This document shows, piece after piece, positions 17,448-25,973 of a stretch of DNA of 64,000 bases. Within the stretch, counting starts at the first letter, position 1. Each line of letters opens with the position of its first letter. The stretch comes from Arthrobacter sp. NicSoilC5 (GTDB taxonomy: Bacteria; Actinomycetota; Actinomycetes; Actinomycetales; Micrococcaceae): contig NZ_AP024660.1 in the NCBI RefSeq assembly GCF_019977395.1, positions 682,001 through 746,000 on the forward strand. The letters are read 5' to 3'. The notes under the pieces were generated by a model. It searched no databases. It had not been told where the DNA came from and saw only the letters and a program-made list of their open reading frames with translations. Both the position numbers and the translations under genes were made by a program.

Positions 17448-18800
17448 ATGTCCACAGAAGGACAGTCCATCCCCGCAGGCGGATCAGCCACGCCTGCCGT
17501 GCCTTCAACCCGCAGGGCGGTGATCATCGGCGGCAACAGGATCCCGTTCGCCCGGGCCGGGGGAGCGTACGCCAAATCCTCCAACCAGGACATGCTGACG
17601 GCGGCCCTCGATGGCCTGATCGCCCGCTTCGGCCTCCAGGACGAACGCATTGGCCAGGTGGCGGCGGGCGCGGTACTCAAGCACTCGCGTGACTTCAACC
17701 TCACCCGCGAAGCCGTTTTGGGATCGGCGCTCTCTGCCGAAACTCCCGTGTACGACCTCCAGCAGGCGTGCGCCACAGGCCTTGAAACCGTGGTTGGCCT
17801 GGCCAACAAGATCAAGCTTGGACAGATTGATTCCGCCATTGCCGGCGGCGTCGACTCCGCGTCCGATGCGCCCGTGGTGGTCAGCGAGGGGCTCCGCGAG
17901 GTCGTCCTGGACCTTCACCGGGCCAAAACCCTTCCCCAGCGGCTCCAGATCCTCAGCCGGCTCCGACCCAAGGACCTGGCCCCTTTGGCCCCGGGCACAG
18001 GGGAGCCGCGGACCGGCCTGTCCATGGGCGAGCACCAGGCCCTGACCACTGCACAGTGGAAGATCTCCCGGGAAGCGCAGGACGAGCTGGCATTGAACAG
18101 CCACCACAACCTTGCTGCCGCCTACGACTCCGGGTTCTTCGACGACCTGATGACCCCCTACCGGGGACTGACGCGCGACGGGAACCTGCGGGCCGACACT
18201 TCACTGGAGAAACTCGCCTCGCTGAAGCCGGTCTTCGGCCGCAACCTTGGCGCAGACGCCACCATGACAGCGGGGAACTCCACTCCTCTGACCGACGGTG
18301 CTTCCACGGTGCTGCTGGCCTCCGACGAATGGGCTGATGCGCGCGACCTGCCCAAGCTGGCAGCCGTGGTGGACGCCGAAGCTGCCGCGGTTGATTTTGT
18401 CCACGGCAAGGACGGGCTTCTCATGGCTCCCGTGTTCGCCGTGCCCAGGCTCCTCGCCCGGCAAAACCTGACGCTGGCCGACTTCGATTACTTCGAGATC
18501 CATGAAGCATTTGCCGCCACCGTCCTCAGTACCCTTGCAGCATGGGAGGACGACGAGTTCGGACGCACCCGCCTCGGCCTTGAGGGTGCGTTGGGCAGCA
18601 TCGACCGTTCCCGCCTCAACGTCAACGGGTCTTCGCTGGCAGCAGGCCACCCCTTTGCTGCCACCGGTGGCCGCATCGTAGGCACCCTGGCCAAGATGCT
18701 CCACGCCAAGGCTGCTTCCACGGGGCGGCCGGCGCGGGGCCTGGTGTCCGTATGCGCGGCCGGCGGCCAGGGCGTCGTCGCGATCCTGGAATCCCTGTAG
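17448..18800 (+). CDS. fadA: acetyl-CoA C-acetyltransferase (thiolase, FadA/FadI-like)
   Basis: A 450-residue thiolase for the last, thiolytic step of beta-oxidation. The nucleophile is Cys108 in QQACATGLETV; NVNGSSLAAGHPFAATGGR holds the catalytic His, and the second Cys lies in SVCAAGGQGV near the end. The length and the N-terminal extension fit the FadI/FadA2 subgroup. A GAGGAG ribosome site precedes the ATG. It is first in a three-gene operon (9-nt gap to fabG) controlled by the palindrome at 17387-17417. Confidence 0.92.
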   Translation: MSTEGQSIPAGGSATPAVPSTRRAVIIGGNRIPFARAGGAYAKSSNQDMLTAALDGLIARFGLQDERIGQVAAGAVLKHSRDFNLTREAVLGSALSAETPVYDLQQACATGLETVVGLANKIKLGQIDSAIAGGVDSASDAPVVVSEGLREVVLDLHRAKTLPQRLQILSRLRPKDLAPLAPGTGEPRTGLSMGEHQALTTAQWKISREAQDELALNSHHNLAAAYDSGFFDDLMTPYRGLTRDGNLRADTSLEKLASLKPVFGRNLGADATMTAGNSTPLTDGASTVLLASDEWADARDLPKLAAVVDAEAAAVDFVHGKDGLLMAPVFAVPRLLARQNLTLADFDYFEIHEAFAATVLSTLAAWEDDEFGRTRLGLEGALGSIDRSRLNVNGSSLAAGHPFAATGGRIVGTLAKMLHAKAASTGRPARGLVSVCAAGGQGVVAILESL

Positions 18801-18809
18801 GAGGCGGCT

Positions 18810-20150
18810 ATGGCGGACACGTACACACAACTGGTCAACAGCGGCCTGGGCCGCAACGTGGCAAAGAAGCTCGGCCTCCCGCAACCTGCGGTCCTTCGCC
18901 GTTACCAGCCCGGGCAGCCACTGGTGACCGGACCCGTCGTCGTCCTCGGTGATACTCCGGGGGCGGACAAGCTCGCTGCAGAACTGCTGTCCTGGGACCT
19001 CGACGTCCGGCGGCACGCCGTGCCGGCCGAAAAGCTGGGTGCCATCATCCTGGTCCTTGATGAGCTCGCTCATCCGGCAGACCTGGAGAAGCCCGTCCTG
19101 GCGGCGGCAGGGTCCCTCCGGGACCTGCGGGCCGGCGGCCGGGTCATCACCTTGTCCCGCCCGGCGTCGGAAGCCTCCTCGCCCGAAACCGCGGCAGCGC
19201 GGCAGGGGGTGGATGGCTTTCTGCGGTCCCTGGCCAAGGAACTGCGGGCAGGTGCAACAGGCAACGGCGTCGTCCTTTCTGGCGGTACCACCGCCACCAG
19301 CCCCAGTGCCCTGGGCGCCTTAAGGTTCTTCCTCTCCGGCCGGTCAGCGTTCGTTGACGGACAGTTCCTCACCGTGTCAACGGAGGACGGCAGTCTTCCC
19401 ACAGACCCGGAGCAGCCGCTGGCAGGCAAAGTGGCAGTTGTCACCGGCGCGGCCCGCGGCATCGGCGCCCAGATCGCCAGGACGCTGCACCGCGACGGTG
19501 CCACCTTGATCCTGGTGGACATTCCTGCGGCGGGGGACCAGCTGGCCGCAGTGGCAAACGCAGTGCGCGGCACCGCGCTGCAGCTCGACATCACCGGCGC
19601 GGATGCGGGCCAGCGGATCATCGACCATGCCGTGCAGCGGCACGGGCGGCTGGACATCGTGGTGCATAACGCCGGCGTCACGCGGGACAAACTCCTGGCC
19701 AACATGGACCAGGCACGGTGGAACGCGGTGATCAACATCAACATTGCCGCCCAGCTCCGCATCAATGAGGCACTGCTGGCCTCCGCACACTTCCGGTCGG
19801 CACCGCGTATTGTTTCGGTTGCTTCCACCAGCGGCATCGCCGGAAACCGGGGACAAACCAATTACGCGGCGTCCAAGGCAGGAGTGATGGGAATGGTGCG
19901 TGCCACCGCCCCCCTGCTCGCGTCCCACGGAGGCACCATCAATGCCGTGGCTCCCGGATTCATCGAAACCGAGATGACGGCGCGCATCCCCTTTGCCGTC
20001 CGCGAGGTGGCACGGCGGCTGAACTCCCTGCAGCAGGGGGGCCTGCCGTCCGATGTCGCGGAGACCATCGCGTTCCTGGCCAGCGAAGCCGCCGGTGGGA
20101 TCAACGGGGAGGTGCTGCGGGTGTGCGGGCAGAACCTGGTGGGGGCATGA
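18810..20150 (+). CDS. fabG4: high-molecular-weight 3-oxoacyl-ACP/CoA reductase (FabG4-like)
   Basis: A 446-residue SDR with two domains. The N-terminal 200 residues are a flavodoxin-like degenerate fold, as in M. tuberculosis FabG4 (Rv0242c). The C-terminal half is a complete FabG: cofactor motif TGAARGIGAQIAR, NAG in VVHNAGVTRDK, and Ser plus YxxxK in STSGIAGNRGQTNYAASK. It should reduce 3-oxoacyl-CoA or -ACP with NAD(P)H, or run in reverse in beta-oxidation. An AGGAGG ribosome site lies 7 nt before the ATG. The 3' end overlaps the dehydratase start (ATGA). Confidence 0.9.
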   Translation: MADTYTQLVNSGLGRNVAKKLGLPQPAVLRRYQPGQPLVTGPVVVLGDTPGADKLAAELLSWDLDVRRHAVPAEKLGAIILVLDELAHPADLEKPVLAAAGSLRDLRAGGRVITLSRPASEASSPETAAARQGVDGFLRSLAKELRAGATGNGVVLSGGTTATSPSALGALRFFLSGRSAFVDGQFLTVSTEDGSLPTDPEQPLAGKVAVVTGAARGIGAQIARTLHRDGATLILVDIPAAGDQLAAVANAVRGTALQLDITGADAGQRIIDHAVQRHGRLDIVVHNAGVTRDKLLANMDQARWNAVININIAAQLRINEALLASAHFRSAPRIVSVASTSGIAGNRGQTNYAASKAGVMGMVRATAPLLASHGGTINAVAPGFIETEMTARIPFAVREVARRLNSLQQGGLPSDVAETIAFLASEAAGGINGEVLRVCGQNLVGA

Positions 20151-21058
20151 CGGTCCAGCAACCGGTGGTCCTGGCCGAAATGCCGTCATTGTCCAAGCTT
20201 TACGTCAATGCCGCCGCGCAGGCGGCACGGCGCAGGCTCCTGGGCACGCACGACTCGTCAGTCCTTCCGGCGGAGAGCCATGAAGTCAGGGGCGTCACGG
20301 TGGGGGTCGAGAACCTTACCGCGTATCAGCACCTGATCGGCGAAACGGCCAGTGACGTCCTCCCTGCCGGCTTCATCCACGCGATCGCGTTCCCGTTGGC
20401 CATGAGCGTCATGAACAGGGACGACTTCCCGCTGCCCCTGCTGGGGATGATCCACCTGCGCAACAGTGTTGAGCAAAGATCACCGCTGGTGTTCACCGAT
20501 GTCCTTGACATAACCGCCCGGGTGGAAAACCTCCGCGGCCACCGTGCTGGGACACAGGTGGACGTCGTGGCGGAAGTGCGGCGTGCCGGCTCCAGCGATG
20601 TGCATTGGTGCGGGGTTTCCACATACCTGGCCAAGGGAGTGTTCCTGCCGGGGATCGACAAGCCCACCGCCACCGCGCCCAAGGCGGATTTCACGGCACC
20701 TGACCCAACGGCCCTGTGGCACCTGGGCGTGGACACCGGCCGTGCGTATGCAGCGGTCTCGGGGGACTTCAACCCCATCCACCTGAGTGTGCTCTCGGCC
20801 AAAGCCCTGGGCATGCGGCGGTCGATAGCGCACGGCATGTACCTGGCGTCCCGGGCGCTCGCGGACGCTGGCCCCGCCCGGGGCGACTCGTTCAGGTGGG
20901 ACGTGGAGTTCGAGGCCCCGGTCTTCCTGCCCTCCCGGGTCGCCCTGGAGATCGCGACGGAACAGGGCGGGGCCGGAGCATGGAAGCGATCCAGCTTTGT
21001 CGCCTGGAGTCCGCGGTCGGGGCGGCGCCACTTCAGCGGGACAGTTTCGGCCCTGTAA
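20147..21058 (+). CDS. htdX: MaoC-family 3-hydroxyacyl dehydratase (HtdX-like)
   Basis: About 303 residues with two hotdog folds. The C-terminal one holds the hydratase-2 motif YAAVSGDFNPIHLSVLSAKALG, with the catalytic Asp and His, and RRSIAHGMYLASRAL. It interconverts 3-hydroxyacyl and 2-enoyl thioesters. The ATG at 20147 overlaps the fabG stop, giving translational coupling; an upstream in-frame ATG at 20123 would lengthen it by 8 residues. The order thiolase, fabG4, htdX next to an acyl-CoA dehydrogenase resembles M. tuberculosis Rv0241c-Rv0244c. Its stop codon directly abuts the stop of the convergent gene. Confidence 0.9.
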   Translation: MTVQQPVVLAEMPSLSKLYVNAAAQAARRRLLGTHDSSVLPAESHEVRGVTVGVENLTAYQHLIGETASDVLPAGFIHAIAFPLAMSVMNRDDFPLPLLGMIHLRNSVEQRSPLVFTDVLDITARVENLRGHRAGTQVDVVAEVRRAGSSDVHWCGVSTYLAKGVFLPGIDKPTATAPKADFTAPDPTALWHLGVDTGRAYAAVSGDFNPIHLSVLSAKALGMRRSIAHGMYLASRALADAGPARGDSFRWDVEFEAPVFLPSRVALEIATEQGGAGAWKRSSFVAWSPRSGRRHFSGTVSAL

Positions 21059-22225
21059 TCACGGCCGGGGAGCTTGGGCTTCGTCTCCGGGACGCGGGCG
21101 GCCGGCCTGGTCCTGGGGACGGACCGCCCGGAGGATCCGGTGGAGGCTGAGGAGGACCGATTCTGACGCAGGGACCGTTCCCTGGTCTGCCGGCCTGCGG
21201 GCGGTGGCAGCCATACAGGCTTCCACCGCCGCCTTGGCGGCGTCATAGCGGTCCCTCCGGCCCTGCTCGTTGCCGTCGGTATCCGTGGACACCAGTTGTC
21301 CGGTTGCGGTGATGGCGTCGGCCAGGGGCTCGTTGTCCTGCAACGGGATGGCATACGGCACGTCGTCTTCCCAGATCACGTCAGACAGCACATCCGTCAT
21401 GTCCTGGATATGGAACGTGACCCGCTCCAGGTCCTGCAGGTCGCGAAAGTCCTGGTCCATGTCACGCGGGTGCAGCTTCCGGCGGGGGTTGGCCCTGCGG
21501 CTGGCATCGGCTTCCTTGACCAGGTGGCGCACGGATCTTGCGGCCTCTGCCAGTTCGTCCGACCTGCGCGACCAGTCTTCGTGCTCTGGGGGCCACTTTT
21601 CCTTCAGGGCGGCGCCCATATCCAGCAACTGCTTGCCCAGGGCGACCCTGAGGTCGGCCAGGCTCGACGCCGCCGCGTTGAGGTGCAGGGGTGGGAAAAT
21701 CAGGAAGTTCACCGCAATGCCCACCGCCACTCCGGCTGCCATCTGCACGAGGTATCCGTAGGAGAAATCTTCGGCGTTACTGCCGCCGACCAGCAGAACC
21801 AGCAGGGCCGCCGTCGGAATCCAGTCACTGCCTGAACCGATGCCCGGCAAGCCGCCCAGCAGGACTCCCACCCCCATGAACACGGCGACCGTCAGGGGCG
21901 AGGGCGCACCGATGCTCACCAGGACGAAGGCAAGGCCGATTCCCATCGCCAGCCCCGCCAGGGCCTGCGCCCCCTGCTTCACGGACCCGGCGACATTGTG
22001 ATACATCGCCACCAGGGCGCCCAGCGGCGCGTAGTACGCGTAGTGCGAGGCGGCGCCCGGCATAAGGGGTGCGATGGCGAACGCCAGCCCTGCGGCTATG
22101 GCCGCTTTCCCCGCCAGTTGCAGCCGCTGCGCCGCGAAGGCAGCAGAAAGCCCCGCCACTGATTGTCTAAGAAGTTGGGTCCCCCGAGCCCACCGTGCAT
22201 CCGGCCGTGCCTGAGTATCGCCCAT
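21059..22225 (-). CDS. FUSC-family (aromatic acid exporter-like) membrane protein
   Basis: A 388-residue protein. Residues 35-185 form about six closely spaced membrane helices (AAIAAGLAFAIAPLMPG, YYAPLGALVAMYHN and following). A long charged cytoplasmic helical region then ends in an Arg/Pro-rich tail. This is the FUSC/ArAE arrangement, linked to efflux of aromatic acids and similar compounds; no substrate can be assigned. TACTGT ends 7 nt before the ATG, suggesting a leaderless mRNA. The stop abuts the htdX stop with no room for a terminator. Confidence 0.75.
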   Translation of the reverse strand: MGDTQARPDARWARGTQLLRQSVAGLSAAFAAQRLQLAGKAAIAAGLAFAIAPLMPGAASHYAYYAPLGALVAMYHNVAGSVKQGAQALAGLAMGIGLAFVLVSIGAPSPLTVAVFMGVGVLLGGLPGIGSGSDWIPTAALLVLLVGGSNAEDFSYGYLVQMAAGVAVGIAVNFLIFPPLHLNAAASSLADLRVALGKQLLDMGAALKEKWPPEHEDWSRRSDELAEAARSVRHLVKEADASRRANPRRKLHPRDMDQDFRDLQDLERVTFHIQDMTDVLSDVIWEDDVPYAIPLQDNEPLADAITATGQLVSTDTDGNEQGRRDRYDAAKAAVEACMAATARRPADQGTVPASESVLLSLHRILRAVRPQDQAGRPRPGDEAQAPRP

Positions 22226-22252
22226 CCGGACAACAGTAGGGCCGGGGGTGCG

Positions 22253-23362
22253 TCAGGACAAACCGGCTGCTGAACGCCGTACCGCAGCGGCCAGGCGGTG
22301 GGCACGGCCCGGAGTGCGCCCCTCTTCCGCGCGCCGGGGGATGTAACCGAAGCCCAGGCCATAGGACGGATCCGCAAAACCAAGGGCCGCGTTGGCCCCC
22401 TCGTGGCCGAAGGCACGGTGGCTCCCGAAGTTCCGCGAGGGGTGGGGCTTCATGAAGACGACCGCGAAGGCATTGTCCAGGCCGGAGGACCGGTCCAGGC
22501 CCCACACCTGCTCCCGGGTCATTGCCGCGACGGTCCCCGCTGTGAGGAACGGCTCACTGCCCTCCACGCCGGTGGTCGCTGCCGCATACAACCGCGCCAG
22601 CCCGTCGGCGGACCCTACCCCGCCCGCCGCGGACATGCCCGCGGCGCGCACCGAGCGGATGTTGGGCAGCTCCATGATGGTGCTGACCGGGGCGTTGCCG
22701 TTCATGCCATCGAGGCTGAGCGGGTCGACCCACGCCTCGGACGGGTCTGCTTCATAGAGGACATCCCGATACCTGGCGTCCTGGTCCTCCGGCAGCCCCA
22801 GGAAGAAATCCACGTCCCGCGGCTTCCGGATTCTTTGGTCATAGATGTCCTGCAGGGACTCACCCGTAGTCCGCCGGCACAGTTCCTCCATGAGGATGCC
22901 GATGGTGAGCGCGTGGTAGCCGAACTGGCGGCCGGGCTCCCAGGAGGGAGCGGCATCCGCGAGCCGGGCGGCAGCCCTCGACGTGGTGAACTCGTCCAGG
23001 GCAAAGCCGCCCTCGACACCCAGCAGCCCCGCCTGGTGCGACAGCGCCTCCCTGACCAGGAGCCTGTCCTTTCCGTGCGCGGCAAACTCGGTCCAGTAAT
23101 GCGCCACGGTCTGGTCCAGGTCAAGGACGCCGTCCTGGACCAGCAGGGCGATGACCAGTGCGGCGACGCCCTTGGAGCAGGAGTAGGCGCCGGTCAACGT
23201 ATCCGGTGCCATGTCCGGGCCCCCGGTCAGGCGTACCACCGGCACCCCGTTCCGGTAGGCGGCCAACTGCGCGCTGTAGCGGGAGTCCTCCGCGAGGAAG
23301 GACTCAAACAGTGCCAGGACGCCCTCGTACCCCGGCGCCACGAAACCCAGAGAAGTCTGCAT
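22253..23362 (-). CDS. serine hydrolase, class C beta-lactamase/esterase family
   Basis: About 369 residues. The nucleophile motif SxxK appears as YSCSKGVAAL near residue 63, a Tyr motif as FGYHALTIG, and a C-terminal HxG-like motif as GHEGANAALG. Family members are esterases, D-aminopeptidases or beta-lactamase-like enzymes. No signal peptide is seen, which argues for an intracellular esterase rather than a secreted beta-lactamase. The frame is open to 23479, but homology starts at ATG 23362, where TACACT ends 7 nt upstream (leaderless) and GGAAGG could also serve as a ribosome site. Confidence 0.82.
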   Translation of the reverse strand: MQTSLGFVAPGYEGVLALFESFLAEDSRYSAQLAAYRNGVPVVRLTGGPDMAPDTLTGAYSCSKGVAALVIALLVQDGVLDLDQTVAHYWTEFAAHGKDRLLVREALSHQAGLLGVEGGFALDEFTTSRAAARLADAAPSWEPGRQFGYHALTIGILMEELCRRTTGESLQDIYDQRIRKPRDVDFFLGLPEDQDARYRDVLYEADPSEAWVDPLSLDGMNGNAPVSTIMELPNIRSVRAAGMSAAGGVGSADGLARLYAAATTGVEGSEPFLTAGTVAAMTREQVWGLDRSSGLDNAFAVVFMKPHPSRNFGSHRAFGHEGANAALGFADPSYGLGFGYIPRRAEEGRTPGRAHRLAAAVRRSAAGLS

Positions 23363-23405
23363 GCCTTCCAGTGTAGGAGGAATGCGGTTTCCTTCAGGGT
23401 TTTGC

Positions 23406-24494
23406 TCAGGCGGCCGCGCCGTGTCCCGCAGCGACTTCCTCGCCCGGCCGGACCGGCCCCGGCGGCGTGCCCCCGCCAAACGGCCGCCCGCCCAGCGACT
23501 CCCGCCCGTGGTCCGTCAACCATCCGAATAGGTCCGGGCCGGCCGGGACGATCCCCGTAGGGTTGATGTCCTCATGCACGACGTAGTAGTGCCGCTTGAT
23601 CTGCACGAAGTCGATGGTGTCTCCGAAGCCGGGTGTCTGGAACAGGTCCCGTGCATATCCCCACAGGTTGGGCATCTCGCTCAGCTTCTGGCGGTTGCAC
23701 TTGAAATGACCGTGGTACACGGGATCAAACCGTGCCAGCGTGGTGAACAGCCGCACGTCCGCTTCGGTGATGGTGTCGCCCACCAGGTACCGCTGCTGCG
23801 AGAGGCGCTCCTCAAGCCAGTCCAAAGCGGTCCACAGCCGCTGGTACGCCGAATCGTAAGCCTCCTGCGATCCGGCGAAGCCGCAGCGATAGACGCCGTT
23901 ATTGACCTCGGTGAACACCCGCTTATTCAGTTGGTCGATTTCTTCGCGGAGATGCACCGGGTAGAGCTCCGGGGCACCCGGCCGGTGGAACTCTGTCCAC
24001 TCGGTCGAGAAATCGAGGGTGATCTGCGGGAAATTGTTGGTCACCACTTCACCACTGTGGACGTCGACGATGGCGGGCACGGTGATTCCCCTCGGGTACC
24101 CCGGGAAGCGCTTAAAGTAGGCTTCCTGCAGGCGCTCTATGCCCAGGACCGGATCCACTCCGCCCGGATCCAGGTCGAAGGTCCAGGAACGCGCGTCGTG
24201 GGTTGGCCCGGGCTGGCCCAGCGAAATGGCTTCTTCGAGCCCCAGCAGCCTGCGGACAATGACCGTCCGGTTCGCCCACGGGCAGGCCCTGGCGGCAATC
24301 AGGCGGTAGCGCCCTGCTTCCACTGGCCACCCCGGCTCGCCGTTGCTGCCGGGAGAAGCATCCCTGGTGATGCGGTCCTCTATGTAGTTGGTGTCCCGGG
24401 TGAATTCGGCTCCGCCTGTCACATAGGCGCCGCGGGTGCTGTGCCCGTTGGTGTGGTCGGTCGCTGCGGTGGTGCTTTCCGTTTCCTGGCTCAT
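23406..24494 (-). CDS. Xi-class glutathione transferase-like thiol-hydroquinone reductase
   Basis: A 362-residue protein of the YqjG/ECM4 family. The catalytic motif is ARACPWANRTVIVRRLLGLE, followed by DPVLGIERLQEAYF and the C-terminal helical domain with FTTLARFDPVYHGHFKCN. Glutathionyl-hydroquinone reductases remove glutathione from quinol conjugates through this Cys. Actinobacteria of this group make mycothiol (mshC is at 42975), so the natural adduct may be mycothiol; this is inference. TAGGCT ends 6 nt before the ATG, pointing to a leaderless mRNA. Confidence 0.85.
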   Translation of the reverse strand: MSQETESTTAATDHTNGHSTRGAYVTGGAEFTRDTNYIEDRITRDASPGSNGEPGWPVEAGRYRLIAARACPWANRTVIVRRLLGLEEAISLGQPGPTHDARSWTFDLDPGGVDPVLGIERLQEAYFKRFPGYPRGITVPAIVDVHSGEVVTNNFPQITLDFSTEWTEFHRPGAPELYPVHLREEIDQLNKRVFTEVNNGVYRCGFAGSQEAYDSAYQRLWTALDWLEERLSQQRYLVGDTITEADVRLFTTLARFDPVYHGHFKCNRQKLSEMPNLWGYARDLFQTPGFGDTIDFVQIKRHYYVVHEDINPTGIVPAGPDLFGWLTDHGRESLGGRPFGGGTPPGPVRPGEEVAAGHGAAA

Positions 24495-24523
24495 GCCACA
24501 AGCCTATGCGCCACCCCTGCGCC

Positions 24524-25264
24524 CTAGGCGCCTTGCAGCAGGATTACCGAGATGGGCTGCCAGGCCACCAGCCATGCGCCGGCGACCAGGAGCGTGAACA
24601 GGCCAATCCAGATTCCGGACGGAACAGACGTGGCACGGTACAGGAGATACGCGTCCGAACTGCTGAGACGGTCCCGGCGGCGGAGGTGGACGTGGGTGAG
24701 TTTGAGCAGGTCCCGCACCGCGGCGACGAGCAGCGCAAGGCCGAAAATGACGGCCACATGCCCCACGGCGGGAGGCGGCGCAAGGAAGGTGAGGGAGCCT
24801 GCTCCGCCGATGGCAGCGCCGGTGATGACGAATCCGGCAAGGTTGCGGAGGAACAGGAGCGTAGCGGCCAGCACCAGCGCACTGACGGCCATGGCGGCGG
24901 GTCCCCACCCGTTCAGCCCGCACCAAACAAAGGCGGCGCCCGCCAGGGCGGGCACGGGGTACCCCCAGAAGCAGGACCAGGCGGCGGCCAGCCTGCTTCT
25001 GCTGTAGGTGGTGGTGGTTCCGGAGTGGTCAAGCCGGAGGCGGATACCGGATAACCGCTGTCCGGAGGTCAGGGCAGCAAAAGCATGGCCAAGCTCGTGC
25101 GTCACCGTGGCGAGGAGGCCGAAGTAGCGCCAACTGCGCCGGGGGATGGACAGCCCGACGGCGGCCGCCACCGACAGCAGCATCTCCACCCACGTGACGG
25201 TGGGAACGTTCGCCTGGGTGAATGCCGTGGCGAACGTCTCCCATAAGCTGGCGGGGCTGGCCAC
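24524..25264 (-). CDS. M50-like membrane zinc metallopeptidase
   Basis: A 246-residue membrane protein with the zinc motif THELGHAFAALTSG near residue 55 and about six hydrophobic segments; a cytoplasmic Arg-rich loop (HVHLRRRDRLSSSD) follows residue 190. This matches the M50B-like group of small putative intramembrane peptidases. The second metal ligand (LDG) of classical site-2 proteases is not obvious, so proteolysis is unproven. GTG 25264 has a perfect AGGAGG ribosome site 6 nt upstream. Confidence 0.75.
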   Translation of the reverse strand: MASPASLWETFATAFTQANVPTVTWVEMLLSVAAAVGLSIPRRSWRYFGLLATVTHELGHAFAALTSGQRLSGIRLRLDHSGTTTTYSRSRLAAAWSCFWGYPVPALAGAAFVWCGLNGWGPAAMAVSALVLAATLLFLRNLAGFVITGAAIGGAGSLTFLAPPPAVGHVAVIFGLALLVAAVRDLLKLTHVHLRRRDRLSSSDAYLLYRATSVPSGIWIGLFTLLVAGAWLVAWQPISVILLQGA

Positions 25265-25393
25265 CGTTGCCTCCTGGCTGCCGGGTAGGCATGGTTGGTG
25301 TCGACGTCGTCTGTACTGTCCCCAACGCTACCCGGCTGAGCTGGGTGAAGGCTTAATGGGCACGGGGGCCGGCGGCCGGGCCAGCGTTTAAAG

Positions 25394-25427
25394 CCGAAAG
25401 GCACGCCTGATGCGGCGTGCCTTTCGG
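25394..25427 (-). terminator. terminator after the DUF4193 gene
   Basis: Perfect 14-bp stem CCGAAAGGCACGCC with a 6-nt loop, 39 nt past the DUF4193 stop and upstream of the M50 gene on the same strand. Confidence 0.8.
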
Positions 25428-25466
25428 GCGGGACCGGGCGAACCTGCCCCTCGGAAAGCTTCTGGA

Positions 25467-25769
25467 CTAGCCTTCGCACTCGGTGCAGTAGCTGTGGCCG
25501 TCTTTTTGCCGGGCAATCTGGGACCGGTGGCGGACCAGGAAGCAGGAGTAGCAGGTGAATTCATCCTCAGCCTGGGGGATGACCTGGACTACGAGCTCCT
25601 CAGCGACGAATTCGCCGCCAGGGACCCCGGCGCCGTCCAGCCCGTCAGCCTCGTCCAACTCCTGCACAACACTGCGGGCGTCGGGAGCATTCGCTGACTG
25701 GAGCTGCTCGAGTGAGTTGTCCTGCGATTCCTTGACGTCGGAACGCAGTTCATCGTAATCGGTTGCCAC
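25467..25769 (-). CDS. DUF4193 zinc-ribbon protein
   Basis: A 100-residue acidic protein beginning MATDYDELRSDVKESQD. It ends in a zinc ribbon (CYSC, then CTEC about 20 residues later) with the conserved segment FLVRHRSQIA. This is the DUF4193 family, conserved across actinobacteria and of unknown function; a nucleic-acid or transcription role is only a guess from the ribbon. The start is GTG 25769 with AGAGAAG upstream. Confidence 0.85.
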   Translation of the reverse strand: MATDYDELRSDVKESQDNSLEQLQSANAPDARSVVQELDEADGLDGAGVPGGEFVAEELVVQVIPQAEDEFTCYSCFLVRHRSQIARQKDGHSYCTECEG

Positions 25770-25973
25770 TTTGGGTGCTTCTCTTTTCTTTGATTGGCTG
25801 TCGGGTATGAAACGTACAGCATCAAGCCGGTATTCCCCAACAGGGAGCGTAGATCCACTGCCGATTGGGTAAAGGTTCTAAGGAGCGGCCGCGGGTTTAG
25901 AACCGCTGTGCGGCTGCATGGGCAGTGGAGGGGCGGCCGGGCTGTTCCCTCCCGGTGACGGAAGGGGCGGTTT

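Noticed and set aside
17387..17839. N-terminal extension of the TetR gene to 17839
   Set aside because: It would read across the palindromic operator and the start of the divergent thiolase gene; its sequence has no TetR resemblance.
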